Of a stretch of DNA of 64,000 nucleotides, positions 54,071 through 62,262 are shown in pieces; position 1 is the first letter of the stretch, and each line of letters opens with the position of its first letter. The stretch is from Candidatus Paraburkholderia kirkii (GTDB taxonomy: Bacteria; Pseudomonadota; Gammaproteobacteria; Burkholderiales; Burkholderiaceae). Location of the stretch: NCBI GenBank assembly GCA_001189345.1, contig LFKV01000007.1:27319-91318 (forward strand). The letters are read 5' to 3'. A model generated the notes under the pieces. That model was not told the origin of the DNA. It saw nothing but the letters and a program-made list of their open reading frames with translations, and searched no databases. Made by a program: the position numbers and the translations under genes.

Positions 54071-54101
54071 CGGTTTTTCTCCATGGAAGTCAGCCGCATT
54101 C

Positions 54102-55349
54102 TCACATCGAACCTGCGCGCGCGTCGCGTTCGAGCCGTTCGCGATGATCCGGATGCGCGATCGCGATCATCCGCGACACGCGCTGAGCGAGCGACAGCCC
54201 GCGCAAATCCGCCGCGCCGTATTCGGTGACGATCACGCACGCGTCGCTGCGCGGTACGGTCACCGGCCCCGAGACGCGGGCGACGATGCGGCTGTGCTTT
54301 CCCGCCGTCGAAGGAAGCGCGACGATCGGCACGCCGCCGCAGCTCGCCTGCGCGGCGCGCAGAAAATCACCGACGCCGCCGACCGCGCCCACGTAGGTGC
54401 CCGCCGCGACTTCCGCATTCACCTGCCCCGTCAGATCGACCTCGACCGCCGAGTTGATCGCGACGAACCGCACGATCCGGCCGAGCACGCGCGGATCGTG
54501 CGTGTACTCCATGCCGCGCAGTTCGAGGGATGCATTGCCGTGTGCAAAGCGCCGCAGCCGCTCCGAGCCGATCAGCTCGCCGCCGATCGTGATACCCGCA
54601 TCGATCGTCTTGCGCGCATTGCTGATCGCGCCGCTTTCGGCGAGCGCCGCGATGCCGTCGCCGATGCTGCCGCTGTGCACGCCGAGCTCGCGCCGGTCGG
54701 CGAGCGCGGCGTGCACCGCATCGGGAATCGCGCCGATGCCGGTCTGCAGCGTCGCGCCGTCATCGACGAAATCGGCGACATGCCGGCCGATCGCCTGTTC
54801 GACCTCGCCGGGCGCGCTCTTCGGATGCTCGGGAAACGCCGCATCCGACTGCACCAGCAGATCGATATCCGATGCGCGCAGATACAGGCCGCCGAAGGTC
54901 CACGGCACGTCGGGATGTACTTGGGCGATCACCGTGCGCGCGCCCTTCAGCGCCTCGACGAGATACTCGCGCGCGAGACCGAGGCTGTGACGGCCCTGCA
55001 CATCGGGCGGCGAAACCTGGAGCATGACGACGTCGACGCCGAGCGCGCGGCTGCGGATCAGGCCGGGAAGCTGTAAGTAATGCGCGGGAAGAATATCGAG
55101 CACGCCGACGCGCGCGAGCCTGCGATTCGAGCCGCTGCCGCAATAGGCGAGAAAGTCGATCGAATCGGCGTGACCGGGCTCGAGCACCTCCGCGAGCCCG
55201 ATGCCGAGAAACACGCGAATGCGCACGAGTTGCCTGCGCGCCCGCACGAGCGCGCGCATCAGCGTGAGCGGCTCGGCGTGAGACTGTCCCCACATGATCG
55301 TGTCACCGGGACGGATCAGCCCGTGAAAGTCGATAGCGGTTGATTCCAT
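54102..55349 (-). CDS. Acetyl-CoA hydrolase/CoA-transferase family protein
   Basis: The 415-residue protein (start MESTAIDFHGLIRPGDTIMW; a longer frame begins at 55397) shows the two-domain CoA-transferase family layout. Key segments are VDDGATLQTGIGAIPDAVHA, GVHSGSIGDGIAALAE, GLVAGDNA-type glycine loops and YVGAVGGVGDFLRAAQASCG, ending TVPRSDACVIVTEYGAADLR with the catalytic Glu region. The family moves CoA between acyl groups or hydrolyses acyl-CoA. Intact, divergent from the broken MarR gene. Confidence 0.85.
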   Translation of the reverse strand: MESTAIDFHGLIRPGDTIMWGQSHAEPLTLMRALVRARRQLVRIRVFLGIGLAEVLEPGHADSIDFLAYCGSGSNRRLARVGVLDILPAHYLQLPGLIRSRALGVDVVMLQVSPPDVQGRHSLGLAREYLVEALKGARTVIAQVHPDVPWTFGGLYLRASDIDLLVQSDAAFPEHPKSAPGEVEQAIGRHVADFVDDGATLQTGIGAIPDAVHAALADRRELGVHSGSIGDGIAALAESGAISNARKTIDAGITIGGELIGSERLRRFAHGNASLELRGMEYTHDPRVLGRIVRFVAINSAVEVDLTGQVNAEVAAGTYVGAVGGVGDFLRAAQASCGGVPIVALPSTAGKHSRIVARVSGPVTVPRSDACVIVTEYGAADLRGLSLAQRVSRMIAIAHPDHRERLERDARAGSM

Positions 55350-55572
55350 GCTGCGGATCGATGTTCGCCTGTTGAGTGTTCCGGCCGATTGCAGCATGCG
55401 GCGCTTTCGAGGGTCAACGCGGCGCGAACGACCGTTCCGTACTTTGGCGCCTGCGAGCAGCGCGCCGGTGAACGCGAACGGCCCATCGTTTATTTTCAGA
55501 GTACGAAACCGAAAGAAAAAACTCCACTCGATAGGATACTAACGAATAAGCTTCTCGCTATAATCCCGCCGC

Positions 55573-55925
55573 ATGACCCAGCTAGATATACTGCGCCGCT
55601 CCGTGAGCAGCACGCTCGTGCTGGCCGCGCGACGCTGGCGGCGCGCAAGCCACGGCGTGCTCGCCTCGTACGGCGTGTCGGAGGCCTGCGCCGTGCCGCT
55701 CCTCACTGCCAACCGGCTCGGCGAGGCGGTGCGTTAGGTGACGCTCGCGGAACAGTCGGCATCGAGGGACCGTCGCTCGTGCGGCTGCTCGATCAGCTCT
55801 GCGCGGCAGGCCTCGTGCGCCGCGACGAAGACCCCGAAGACAGGCGCGCCAAGACCATCACGCTCCCGACGAAGGCCGCGCGTCACCGAGCGCATGGAAG
55901 CGCGCCTCGTTACGCTGCGCGCGGC
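55573..55925 (+). pseudogene. MarR-family regulator stump, TAG and frameshift
   Basis: Start MTQLDILRRSVSSTLVLAAR at 55573, with HGVLASYGVSEACAVPLLTA as the first helices. A TAG at 55735-55737 interrupts LGEAVR-stop-VTLAEQ, where RQ or RE is expected (CAG-to-TAG fits). The wHTH then changes frame (VGIEGPSLVRLLDQLCAAGL, VRRDEDPEDRRAKTITLP) and ends after RMEARLVTLRA, at about 55925. The C-terminal dimerisation helix is missing and other sequence follows. Confidence 0.8.
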
Positions 55926-55953
55926 TCATGAGCGAGATTCGGACGAGCGGCAT
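55925..55953 (-). pseudogene. Tautomerase-family protein start fragment
   Basis: GAAGGAG eight bases before an ATG at 55953 opens MPLVRISLMSR on the reverse strand, the typical 4-oxalocrotonate-tautomerase-family N terminus with the catalytic Pro2. After about nine codons it runs into the MarR sequence. A 5' fragment is a plausible but weak reading. Confidence 0.35.
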
Positions 55954-55989
55954 GGTGGATTCTCCTTCGAAGCAGGACTGAAAGCGATG

Positions 55990-56188
55990 GTGTGAGCGAT
56001 TGACGCACACTCACCGCATACTTGATGCCAGCCGGCTTATGTATGCCTTTGGCGTTATTAACGATGAAGGTTCCATCCGGCAATGGAGCAGGCCAGAAAA
56101 CCTTTTGACCTTCGCGGTCCTGGAACCACAGCAAAGCGGCGCGGTGAGCGGGCGCCAATCGTTCGAGAATCGTATCAAGCGATGCCAT
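55990..56188 (-). pseudogene. N-terminal fragment of an HNH-nuclease-type protein
   Basis: From ATG 56188, MASLDTILERLAPAHRAALL, FQDREGQKVFWPAPLPDGTF and GIHKPAGIKYAVSVRQSL resemble the start of HNH endonuclease proteins that begin with a helical domain and a KGIYKP..YALSVRQ block. The nuclease part is not present; the frame then drifts across the junction with the MarR stump near 55995. Confidence 0.45.
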
Positions 56189-56218
56189 GAGCAAGCTGCA
56201 GCATATTTTTGTTTGAAG

Positions 56219-56974
56219 TTAAGTCACCGACTTCTTCGCCGCCCGCTGCCTCACCGCTTCAAACAGACAAACCCCGCTCGCCACCGACACATTCAGACTC
56301 TCGACCGCCCCGGCCATCGGGATATTCATGATCTCGTCGCAGGTTTCGCGCGTGAGGCGGCGCATCCCCTCGCCCTCCGCCCCGACCACGATCGCCACCG
56401 GGCCATCCAGCCTGGTCTCATAAAGAGAGGCCGTCGCCTCCCCCGCCGTACCGATGACCCACACGCCCGCGTCCTTCAGCTCGCGCAGCGCCCGCGCCAG
56501 ATTCGTCACGGTGATGTATGGGACGCTCTCCGCCGCGCCGCTCGCGACCTTCGCCGCGGTCGCGTTCAACCCCGCCGAGCAATCGCGCGGCGCGATCACC
56601 GCATGCGCGCCCGCGGCATCCGCGACACGCAGGCACCCACCCAGGTTGTGCGGATCGGTGACCCCATCGAGCACCAGCAGCAAAGGCGTGCCGGAAATGC
56701 CGTCGAGCAGCTCGGCCAGGTTCTGCGCGAGCGGCAAATCGTGCGCGCGCGCGACCACGCCCTGATGCTGCTGGATGTTGCCCGCCAGCCCCCAGAGACG
56801 CGACTCGTCCGCTGCGATCAGCCGCACGCCCGCGTCCTTCGCGGAACGCAGAAAGTCCTGCATGCGCCGATCCTTGCGCGTGGGGTTGTACAGCACCTCC
56901 TCGATCGACGATGCATCCGCGCGCAGACGCGCGGTCACTGCGTGAAATCCATATAGAACCTTGAGACGTGACAT
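56219..56974 (-). CDS. rlmB: 23S rRNA (guanosine-2'-O-)-methyltransferase RlmB
   Basis: The 251-residue SpoU/TrmH-family enzyme methylates G2251 of 23S rRNA. Motif 1 is AADESRLWGLAGNIQQHQGV, motif 2 LVLDGVTDPHNLGGCLRVAD, and motif 3 VVGAEGEGMRRLTRETCDE with IPMAGAVESLNVSVA at the knotted SAM site. Start MSRLKVLYGFHAVTARLRAD at 56974. It lies 28 bp downstream of rnr on the same strand, the usual operon. Intact. Confidence 0.95.
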   Translation of the reverse strand: MSRLKVLYGFHAVTARLRADASSIEEVLYNPTRKDRRMQDFLRSAKDAGVRLIAADESRLWGLAGNIQQHQGVVARAHDLPLAQNLAELLDGISGTPLLLVLDGVTDPHNLGGCLRVADAAGAHAVIAPRDCSAGLNATAAKVASGAAESVPYITVTNLARALRELKDAGVWVIGTAGEATASLYETRLDGPVAIVVGAEGEGMRRLTRETCDEIMNIPMAGAVESLNVSVASGVCLFEAVRQRAAKKSVT

Positions 56975-57001
56975 GACTGATCCGAACCTTCGATGAAAAC
57001 T

Positions 57002-59617
57002 TCAAAAGCACGATGCGGTCCGAGGCACGTGGCATCGGACCGCGCGTAAGGGTTTGGCGGCTGAACACGCGAGCCGCCTTAACCTTAACGCTTCTTGCGC
57101 GCCGGCCGCGCCTACGATGCCGGCTTCGACGCCGCGCCGCGTTTTTTCGCCGCGCCGCCGCGCGTGCTCGCCGCAAGCGGCGCGCCCTTCTTCGTGCCGC
57201 CGCGGGCGCACGTGGCAGGCGCGTCGTCGTCGCCGCCGCCGAACGCGCGGACCCGCCGCGCCATTGCCGGCGCTCGCCGCATCGCCCGCGCCGGACACGG
57301 GGCGCGGCGACGGCGGCTTCACGGGCGTATCGCGCACGAGACGAAAATCGATCTTGCGCGCATCGAGATCGACGCGGCTCACCTGCACGCGCACGCGATC
57401 CGACATGCGGTAGCGAATGCCGGTGTGCTCGCCGCGCAGCTCGTTCTTGATCTCGTCGTAATGGAAATAGTCGGAGTCGAGCTCGGTCACGTGCACGAGC
57501 CCTTCGATGAACAGCGAATCCAGCTGCACGAAGATGCCGAACGACGTCACGCCGTTCACCATGCCGCCGTATTCCTCGCCGAGCTTGTCGCGCATGAGGT
57601 AGCACTTGAGCCAGGCTTCGACGTCGCGCGAGGCTTCGTCGGCGCGCCGTTCGTTCGACGAGCAATGCAGACCCAGCTCCTCCCAGATCGCGACGCTGTT
57701 GCGCGAGCGTCCGCGCGCCGTATCGTCGGCCTTCTGCATTTCGCGCGCGGCCTTCGTCAGACCCGTGCTCAGCGAGACATCGTGACCGATGTCCGGCAGA
57801 TACTTCTTGCCCTGCAGAATCGCGTAGATCGCGCGGTGCGTGAGCAGGTCGGGGTAGCGCCGAATCGGGCTCGTGAAGTGCGCGTACGCCTCGTAGGCAA
57901 GGCCGAAATGACCGATGTTGTCCAGGCTGTACACGGCTTGCTGCATCGAGCGCAGCACCATCGATTGCAGCATCTGCGCGTCGGGCCGGTCGCGGATCTG
58001 TGCGATCAGGGCGGCGTAGTCGCTCGCGTGCGGCCTGTCGCCACCGGTGAGCGTCAGGCCGACGCCGCGCAGGAACGCGCGCAGGTTCTCGAGCTTCTCT
58101 TCCGTCGGCCCGGCATGCACCCGATACAGGCCCGGATGCTTGTTGCGCTTCAGAAAATCCGCCGCGCAGACGTTCGCGGCCAGCATGCATTCCTCGATCA
58201 GCCGATGCGCGTCGTTGCGATGACGCGGCACGATCTGCTCGATCTTGCCCTGCGAGTTCACGACGATATACGTCTCCGTCGTGTCGAAATCGATCGCGCC
58301 GCGTTTCTGGCGCGCGGCGTGCAGCGCCTTGTAGACGCCGTAGAGGTCCTGCAACTGCGGCAGGAGATCGGCGCGGCGCGCGGCTTCCGGTCCCTTGGTG
58401 TTGGTGAGCACGGCCGCGACTTCGGTATAGGTAAGCCGCGCCGCCGAATGCATCACGCCCGGATAGAACTGATACGCCTTGATCTCGCCGCGCGCCGTGA
58501 TGACCATGTCGCATACGAGCACGCAGCGGTCGACGTCCGGGTTCAGCGAACAGAGCCCGTCCGACAGCTTCTCCGGCAGCATCGGAATCACACGGCGCGG
58601 GAAATACACCGACGTGCTGCGGTCGAGCGCATCAACGTCGAGCGGCTCGTTCGGGCGCACGTAATGCGACACGTCCGCGATCGCCACCAGCAGGCGGAAG
58701 CCCTGGCCGCGACCGACCGCGATCGGCTCGCAATAGACGGCGTCGTCGAAGTCGCGCGCATCCTCGCCGTCGATGGTGACGAGCGGCACGTCCCGCAAGT
58801 CCACGCGATGGCGGATATCGACCGGACGCACCTCGTCGGGCAGCTTCGCGGCCTGCGCGAGCGCGGCTTCGCTGAACTGATGCGGCACGCCGTACTTGCG
58901 CACGGCGATCTCGATCTCCATGCCGGGATCGTCGATATCGCCGATCACCTCCACCACGCGCCCGAGCGGCTGCGAATGGCGGCTCGGGAAGTCCGTCAGA
59001 TCGACCGACACCACCTGCCCGACCTTCGCCTTCTTCGGGTTCTGCGTGATGAGAATGTCGTGGCCGATGCGCTTGTCCTCCGGCACGAGCAGCAGCGCGC
59101 CGTTCTCGTTGATGAGCCGCCCGATGATGCGCTTGTTGGCCCGCTCCGTCACCTCGACGATGTGCCCTTCGGGCCGCCCACGCCGGTCGTAGCCGACGAT
59201 GCGCGCGAGCACGCGGTCGTTGTGCATGACCTTCTGCATTTCGCCGTTGGGCAGGAAGAGGTCGTCCTGACCGTCGTCGCGGATCAGAAAGCCGAAGCCG
59301 TCGCGATGCCCCTGCACGCGGCCCGCGACGAAATTGGACGGATGAGTCAGCTGGTAATGGCCGCGCTTGTCGAGGCGGATTTGCCCGTCGCGCTCCATGG
59401 CCGCGAGGCGCTTGAAAAATCCTTCACGCTCCTGGCGTTTGATCGACAGCGCCTCGGCGATGTCGTTCGCGGCATGTGGAGTCTCGCTTGTGCGCAGCAC
59501 GCCGAGAATCTCTTCGCGGCTGGGAATCGGATAGGGATATTTGCTCAAGGGCTTGATCGTGTTGTTCTCGTTCGGGCTGGACTTTTGCCCGTACTGGGCG
59601 GTCTGCGGACCTTGCAT
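57002..59617 (-). CDS. rnr: Ribonuclease R, catalytic core intact, C-terminal tail frameshifted
   Basis: The protein has an N-terminal HTH-like region (IPSREEILGVLRTSETPHAA), two cold-shock domains, the RNB domain with DGEDARDFDDAVYCEP (catalytic acidic cluster) and PEKLSDGLCSLNPDVDR, and the S1 domain GMVNGVTSFGIFVQLDSLFI. After FRLVRDTPVKPPSP the normal Lys-rich tail is read in another frame: AASTRGGAAKKRGAASKPAS, a TAG at 57112-57114, then ARPARKKR and TAA at 57085-57087. A +1 or -2 indel near 57255 moved the tail out of frame, so the open frame runs to 57002. Core exonuclease is likely functional. The start at 59617 is provisional; TTG at 59548 (LSKYPYPIPSREEI) is an alternative. Confidence 0.9.
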   Translation of the reverse strand: MQGPQTAQYGQKSSPNENNTIKPLSKYPYPIPSREEILGVLRTSETPHAANDIAEALSIKRQEREGFFKRLAAMERDGQIRLDKRGHYQLTHPSNFVAGRVQGHRDGFGFLIRDDGQDDLFLPNGEMQKVMHNDRVLARIVGYDRRGRPEGHIVEVTERANKRIIGRLINENGALLLVPEDKRIGHDILITQNPKKAKVGQVVSVDLTDFPSRHSQPLGRVVEVIGDIDDPGMEIEIAVRKYGVPHQFSEAALAQAAKLPDEVRPVDIRHRVDLRDVPLVTIDGEDARDFDDAVYCEPIAVGRGQGFRLLVAIADVSHYVRPNEPLDVDALDRSTSVYFPRRVIPMLPEKLSDGLCSLNPDVDRCVLVCDMVITARGEIKAYQFYPGVMHSAARLTYTEVAAVLTNTKGPEAARRADLLPQLQDLYGVYKALHAARQKRGAIDFDTTETYIVVNSQGKIEQIVPRHRNDAHRLIEECMLAANVCAADFLKRNKHPGLYRVHAGPTEEKLENLRAFLRGVGLTLTGGDRPHASDYAALIAQIRDRPDAQMLQSMVLRSMQQAVYSLDNIGHFGLAYEAYAHFTSPIRRYPDLLTHRAIYAILQGKKYLPDIGHDVSLSTGLTKAAREMQKADDTARGRSRNSVAIWEELGLHCSSNERRADEASRDVEAWLKCYLMRDKLGEEYGGMVNGVTSFGIFVQLDSLFIEGLVHVTELDSDYFHYDEIKNELRGEHTGIRYRMSDRVRVQVSRVDLDARKIDFRLVRDTPVKPPSPRPVSGAGDAASAGNGAAGPRVRRRRRRRACHVRPRRHEEGRAACGEHARRRGEKTRRGVEAGIVGAAGAQEALRLRRLACSAAKPLRAVRCHVPRTASCF

Positions 59618-59715
59618 CGTTTAGATCATTCTAACACCCGTCCTTCAAGCGCCACGGGCGTTGGGGGTCGATTCGACACGCTGCGCGCCACGACGAACGC
59701 ACGAACTCGAAACGC

Positions 59716-59743
59716 TTGACAGGCACGCTATGCTCGCTATAAT
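59716..59743 (+). promoter_or_regulatory. Promoter of tRNA-Leu
   Basis: TTGACA (59716-59721) and TATAAT (59738-59743) are perfect consensus hexamers separated by 16 bp. The predicted start lies ~40 bp upstream of the tRNA. Confidence 0.85.
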
Positions 59744-59782
59744 GGCGCTTTTTGCTGCTTCACACACGCAAAACGCACCCTT

Positions 59783-59869
59783 GCCCAGGTGGCGGAATTG
59801 GTAGACGCACTAGGTTCAGGTCCTAGCGGTGGCAACACCGTGGAGGTTCGAGTCCTCTCCTGGGCACCA
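59783..59869 (+). tRNA. tRNA-Leu (CAG anticodon)
   Basis: The acceptor stem GCCCAGG/CCTGGGC, the long variable arm (GCGGTGGCAACACCGT), the T arm GAGGTTCGAGTCCTC and an encoded CCA end are all present. The anticodon loop TTCAGGT between CTAGG and CCTAG stems gives CAG, so it decodes CUG. 87 bases, typical for class II tRNA-Leu. Confidence 0.95.
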
Positions 59870-59903
59870 ACGGTTGTTCCGACGTGAGCCGGTGTAGTTC
59901 GAG

Positions 59904-59939
59904 AAACCCCGTAAGATCATAGTCTTACGGGGTTTTTTT
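59904..59939 (+). terminator. Rho-independent terminator after tRNA-Leu
   Basis: AAACCCCGTAAGA pairs with TCTTACGGGGTTT around a six-base loop, followed by a T run. Confidence 0.9.
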
Positions 59940-59982
59940 GTTTCCGCGGGGAGCCGTCATATACCGGTGGCATCGGTGATTT

Positions 59983-60258
59983 TTGCGCATACACGGAATC
60001 GAGGTGCCGAGCGATGCCCGAACGCGCCGAGCAAAGTCCGAAGTAGTATTTCGCGTCGCCAAACCGCGCGAGTGCCCTTACCTGCTCTCAGACGGGAATG
60101 GGCTTGCCTTACGCATTTGGCCGGACGGAAGCAAAACGTGGCTGCTCCGTTATCGCCGCCCGAATACTGGGAAGGAGAACTTTCTCAGTCTTGGTCCATA
60201 TCCCGAGGTTGCATTCGTCGACGCGCGCAAGTCGGCTGCGATCACTCGTAGTGGACTG
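59983..60258 (+). pseudogene. P4-type tyrosine integrase, N-terminal stump
   Basis: The frame encodes the arm-binding domain of a P4/IntS-like integrase (VAKPRECPYLLSDGNGLALR, IWPDGSKTWLLRYRRPNTGK, ENFLSLGPYPEVAFVDARKS). The Arg-His-Arg-Tyr catalytic part is absent. It starts ~115 bp after tRNA-Leu, the standard place for such an enzyme after island integration in a tRNA gene. It stops at a sequence similar to the IS2-group end (TGGACTGCCCCCGC, 60252-60265), then a GGDEF gene fragment begins. Confidence 0.75.
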
Positions 60259-60261
60259 CCC

Positions 60262-60847
60262 CCGCGCTGAACCTGCTCGCGCTCGTTCCGATGCTATCCG
60301 ATCAACTGCTGCTCGGCATACTGAATCTCGGGCTGCTGGCGATACCTGCTGAACGTGCGCAGCAGCGCCTGCGCGCCGCCGCGCTTCGCGACCCGCTCAC
60401 AGGCGTATGGAACCGCGCGGGGTTGGAGCAGCACGTCGCACCGCTGATACAGCGCGGCGCGACGTGCTCGCGATTGACCTCGACTGCTTCAAGCAGATCA
60501 ACGATCGTCACGGCCATCCGGTTGGTGACGAGGTGCTCAGGGCGCTCGCGAGTCTCGCAGGTGATGAAGTCACTTCACTTGGTGGCGTGTTCGGGCGCCT
60601 TGGCGGCGACGAATTCATTGCGGTGCTGCCCGCGTCGCGGGCACCGTACGCGCAGGCCTGCGCGGGACAGGTTCACGATGCGTGCCGCCGACGCGCTGCG
60701 GGCATGCCGAACTGGACGATTAGCGTCGGGTTCGCACAGGTCGAAGAGGGCGAGACAGACCTGCACGGCGCGCTTCGCCGTGCCGACAGCGCACTCTATC
60801 GCTCGAAGGTAGACGGCCGGGACAAGCTGACAACGTGCTCAATCTGA
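60262..60847 (+). pseudogene. GGDEF diguanylate cyclase, 3' part, one frameshift
   Basis: The 5' truncated gene begins with LNLLALVPMLSDQLLLGILN and a signalling helix, then RDPLTGVWNRAGLEQHVAPL and, after a frame change near 60465, LAIDLDCFKQINDRHGHPVG, VFGRLGGDEFIAVLPAS and WTISVGFAQVEEGETDL. The A-site GGDEF motif is intact, with typical Mg/GTP-binding residues. It should be a C-terminal cytosolic catalytic domain making cyclic di-GMP; the membrane or sensor part was lost. Confidence 0.85.
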
Positions 60848-61048
60848 TGCGATCTGCGAGATCGGTTGAGGCGAAACTAAAGAGCTGATAGCTGCGCAAT
60901 GGATCGAACGAGCCGACTTCCGCTGAGCGTGCGCAGCGCTTACTGCATGCCCGGCGCCAATTGCTCGGCGCGGGCGGTCGGCTGCATTCCGTCGTCGTAG
61001 CGCACGAAAAGTTCGTCCCCAAGCGCCTCGCGCTGGCACCCCGACACA

Positions 61049-62057
61049 TCAGCCGTTATAAAAGCGCCGCTTCGCATCGCGCAGCCACAAGCGCACCAAA
61101 TGCCGCTTGCGATCTTCCTCGTCGAAGTCGACGAATTGCGTGCGCCGATGTCCGCAGCGCTGGTTATCGACGATCTGAATCTGCCCCGGCTCGAAAATCG
61201 CGCGTCCATTCCGGTTCCAGCATCACGGCTTCGAGCGTTTGCAGCGCGTCGAGGGTCTCCTCGTCCATGTGCTGTTGCGCCATTTCATAGCCCGCGATCA
61301 CATGACGACGCGACAGTCTGCACACCATGCGCCCGCCTTCGTTCTGGAACAGCGGATGACTGATGAGCGTCGCGTCGCCGGGAGCGTGCTCGCGCTGGCG
61401 GTCGAAGATATATGACCTGAAAAGGCGCGGGAGAAGATGCGGATGACGCTCGATCATCTGGTTGTACACTGTGTAGAAACTCACGATGCTGCTTACGCCG
61501 CCCTGCTTCGCGGGTCGCAGACACAGCAGCGCCACATAGTTGGGCGGGCAGATGTTATAGCTGTTGTCGGTATGAAAATTCTGTTCGGCGCTGGTAATGT
61601 CGAGACGCACGCCGTTGCCCGGCGGTTTGCCGAGATCGCGCACATCGTAAATCATCTTGCCGTCCCAGCTTTGTGCGACCGGACGCGACACCATCTGCGC
61701 GAGCAGCCAGTAGACCGCGGTGGCCTCCTGCTTGGTCCACAGTTCCATCGGCAGGCGGTCGACAATCACGAAGCCCGGCCCCTCCGTCAGCAACTGCAAT
61801 GCTTCGCGCATCATCTCGCGGCAGCGTTCGAGCGAGAAATCGTCGGGACGCAGCAGCGCGGTCGGCAGCGGATTGGCGCGCAACGTCGAAACGACTTCAT
61901 TGAGTTCGCGACGGCAAGCCTCGTTGATCTTCACGATGTCATCGTCGGGCGACAGCGAGGCACACGTCCATGCGATCGGTCCGATGAAGGGCGTCATGCG
62001 CACCGGCTCACTCGATTCGTGCGCGGCTTCTTCCAGTATCATCGCCTGATCTTGCAT
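61049..62057 (-). pseudogene. TauD/TfdA-family Fe(II)/2-oxoglutarate dioxygenase, one frameshift
   Basis: AGGAGACGAC precedes the ATG at 62057. The HxD iron motif is NFHTDNSYNICPP, and the distal His-Arg region (GHRRTQFVDFDEEDRKRH) follows a frame change at ~61190, where an extra T in GATTTTCGAG separates EWTRDF from EPGQIQIVDNQRC. In the repaired frame the protein ends RDAKRRFYNG at TGA 61049-61051. Long central matches include LWTKQEATAVYWLLAQMVSR. The family hydroxylates small organic substrates; the substrate is unknown. A single indel separates this gene from activity. Confidence 0.8.
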
Positions 62058-62183
62058 GTCGTCTCCTGGTTCAAGTCCTGATGCGTTGCGATGCAAACCA
62101 GTCTACGACTCAACCCATGCCGCAAGATAGCGAGACATTCCGATCGTGGCTCATCGAATTCATCGATGAAGCGACGCATCCTC

Positions 62184-62262
62184 TGGACTTGCCCCCGCAA
62201 AAGCCGGACAATGCGGTGACGCTTAAATTTTGAGGTAGTCTTCTGCCTATGTTTTAAGCCTA
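62184..62262 (+). mobile_element. IS2-group element copy 2, left end
   Basis: TGGACTTGCCCCCGCAAAAG begins at 62184 and resembles the terminal repeat of copy 1. About 80 bp follow before the IS630 insertion. The 5' part of orfA is absent here. Confidence 0.75.

Noticed and set aside
57095..59719. Open frame of 874 codons on the plus strand
   Set aside because: It is the antisense of rnr. The reverse strand has the RNB and S1 motifs.
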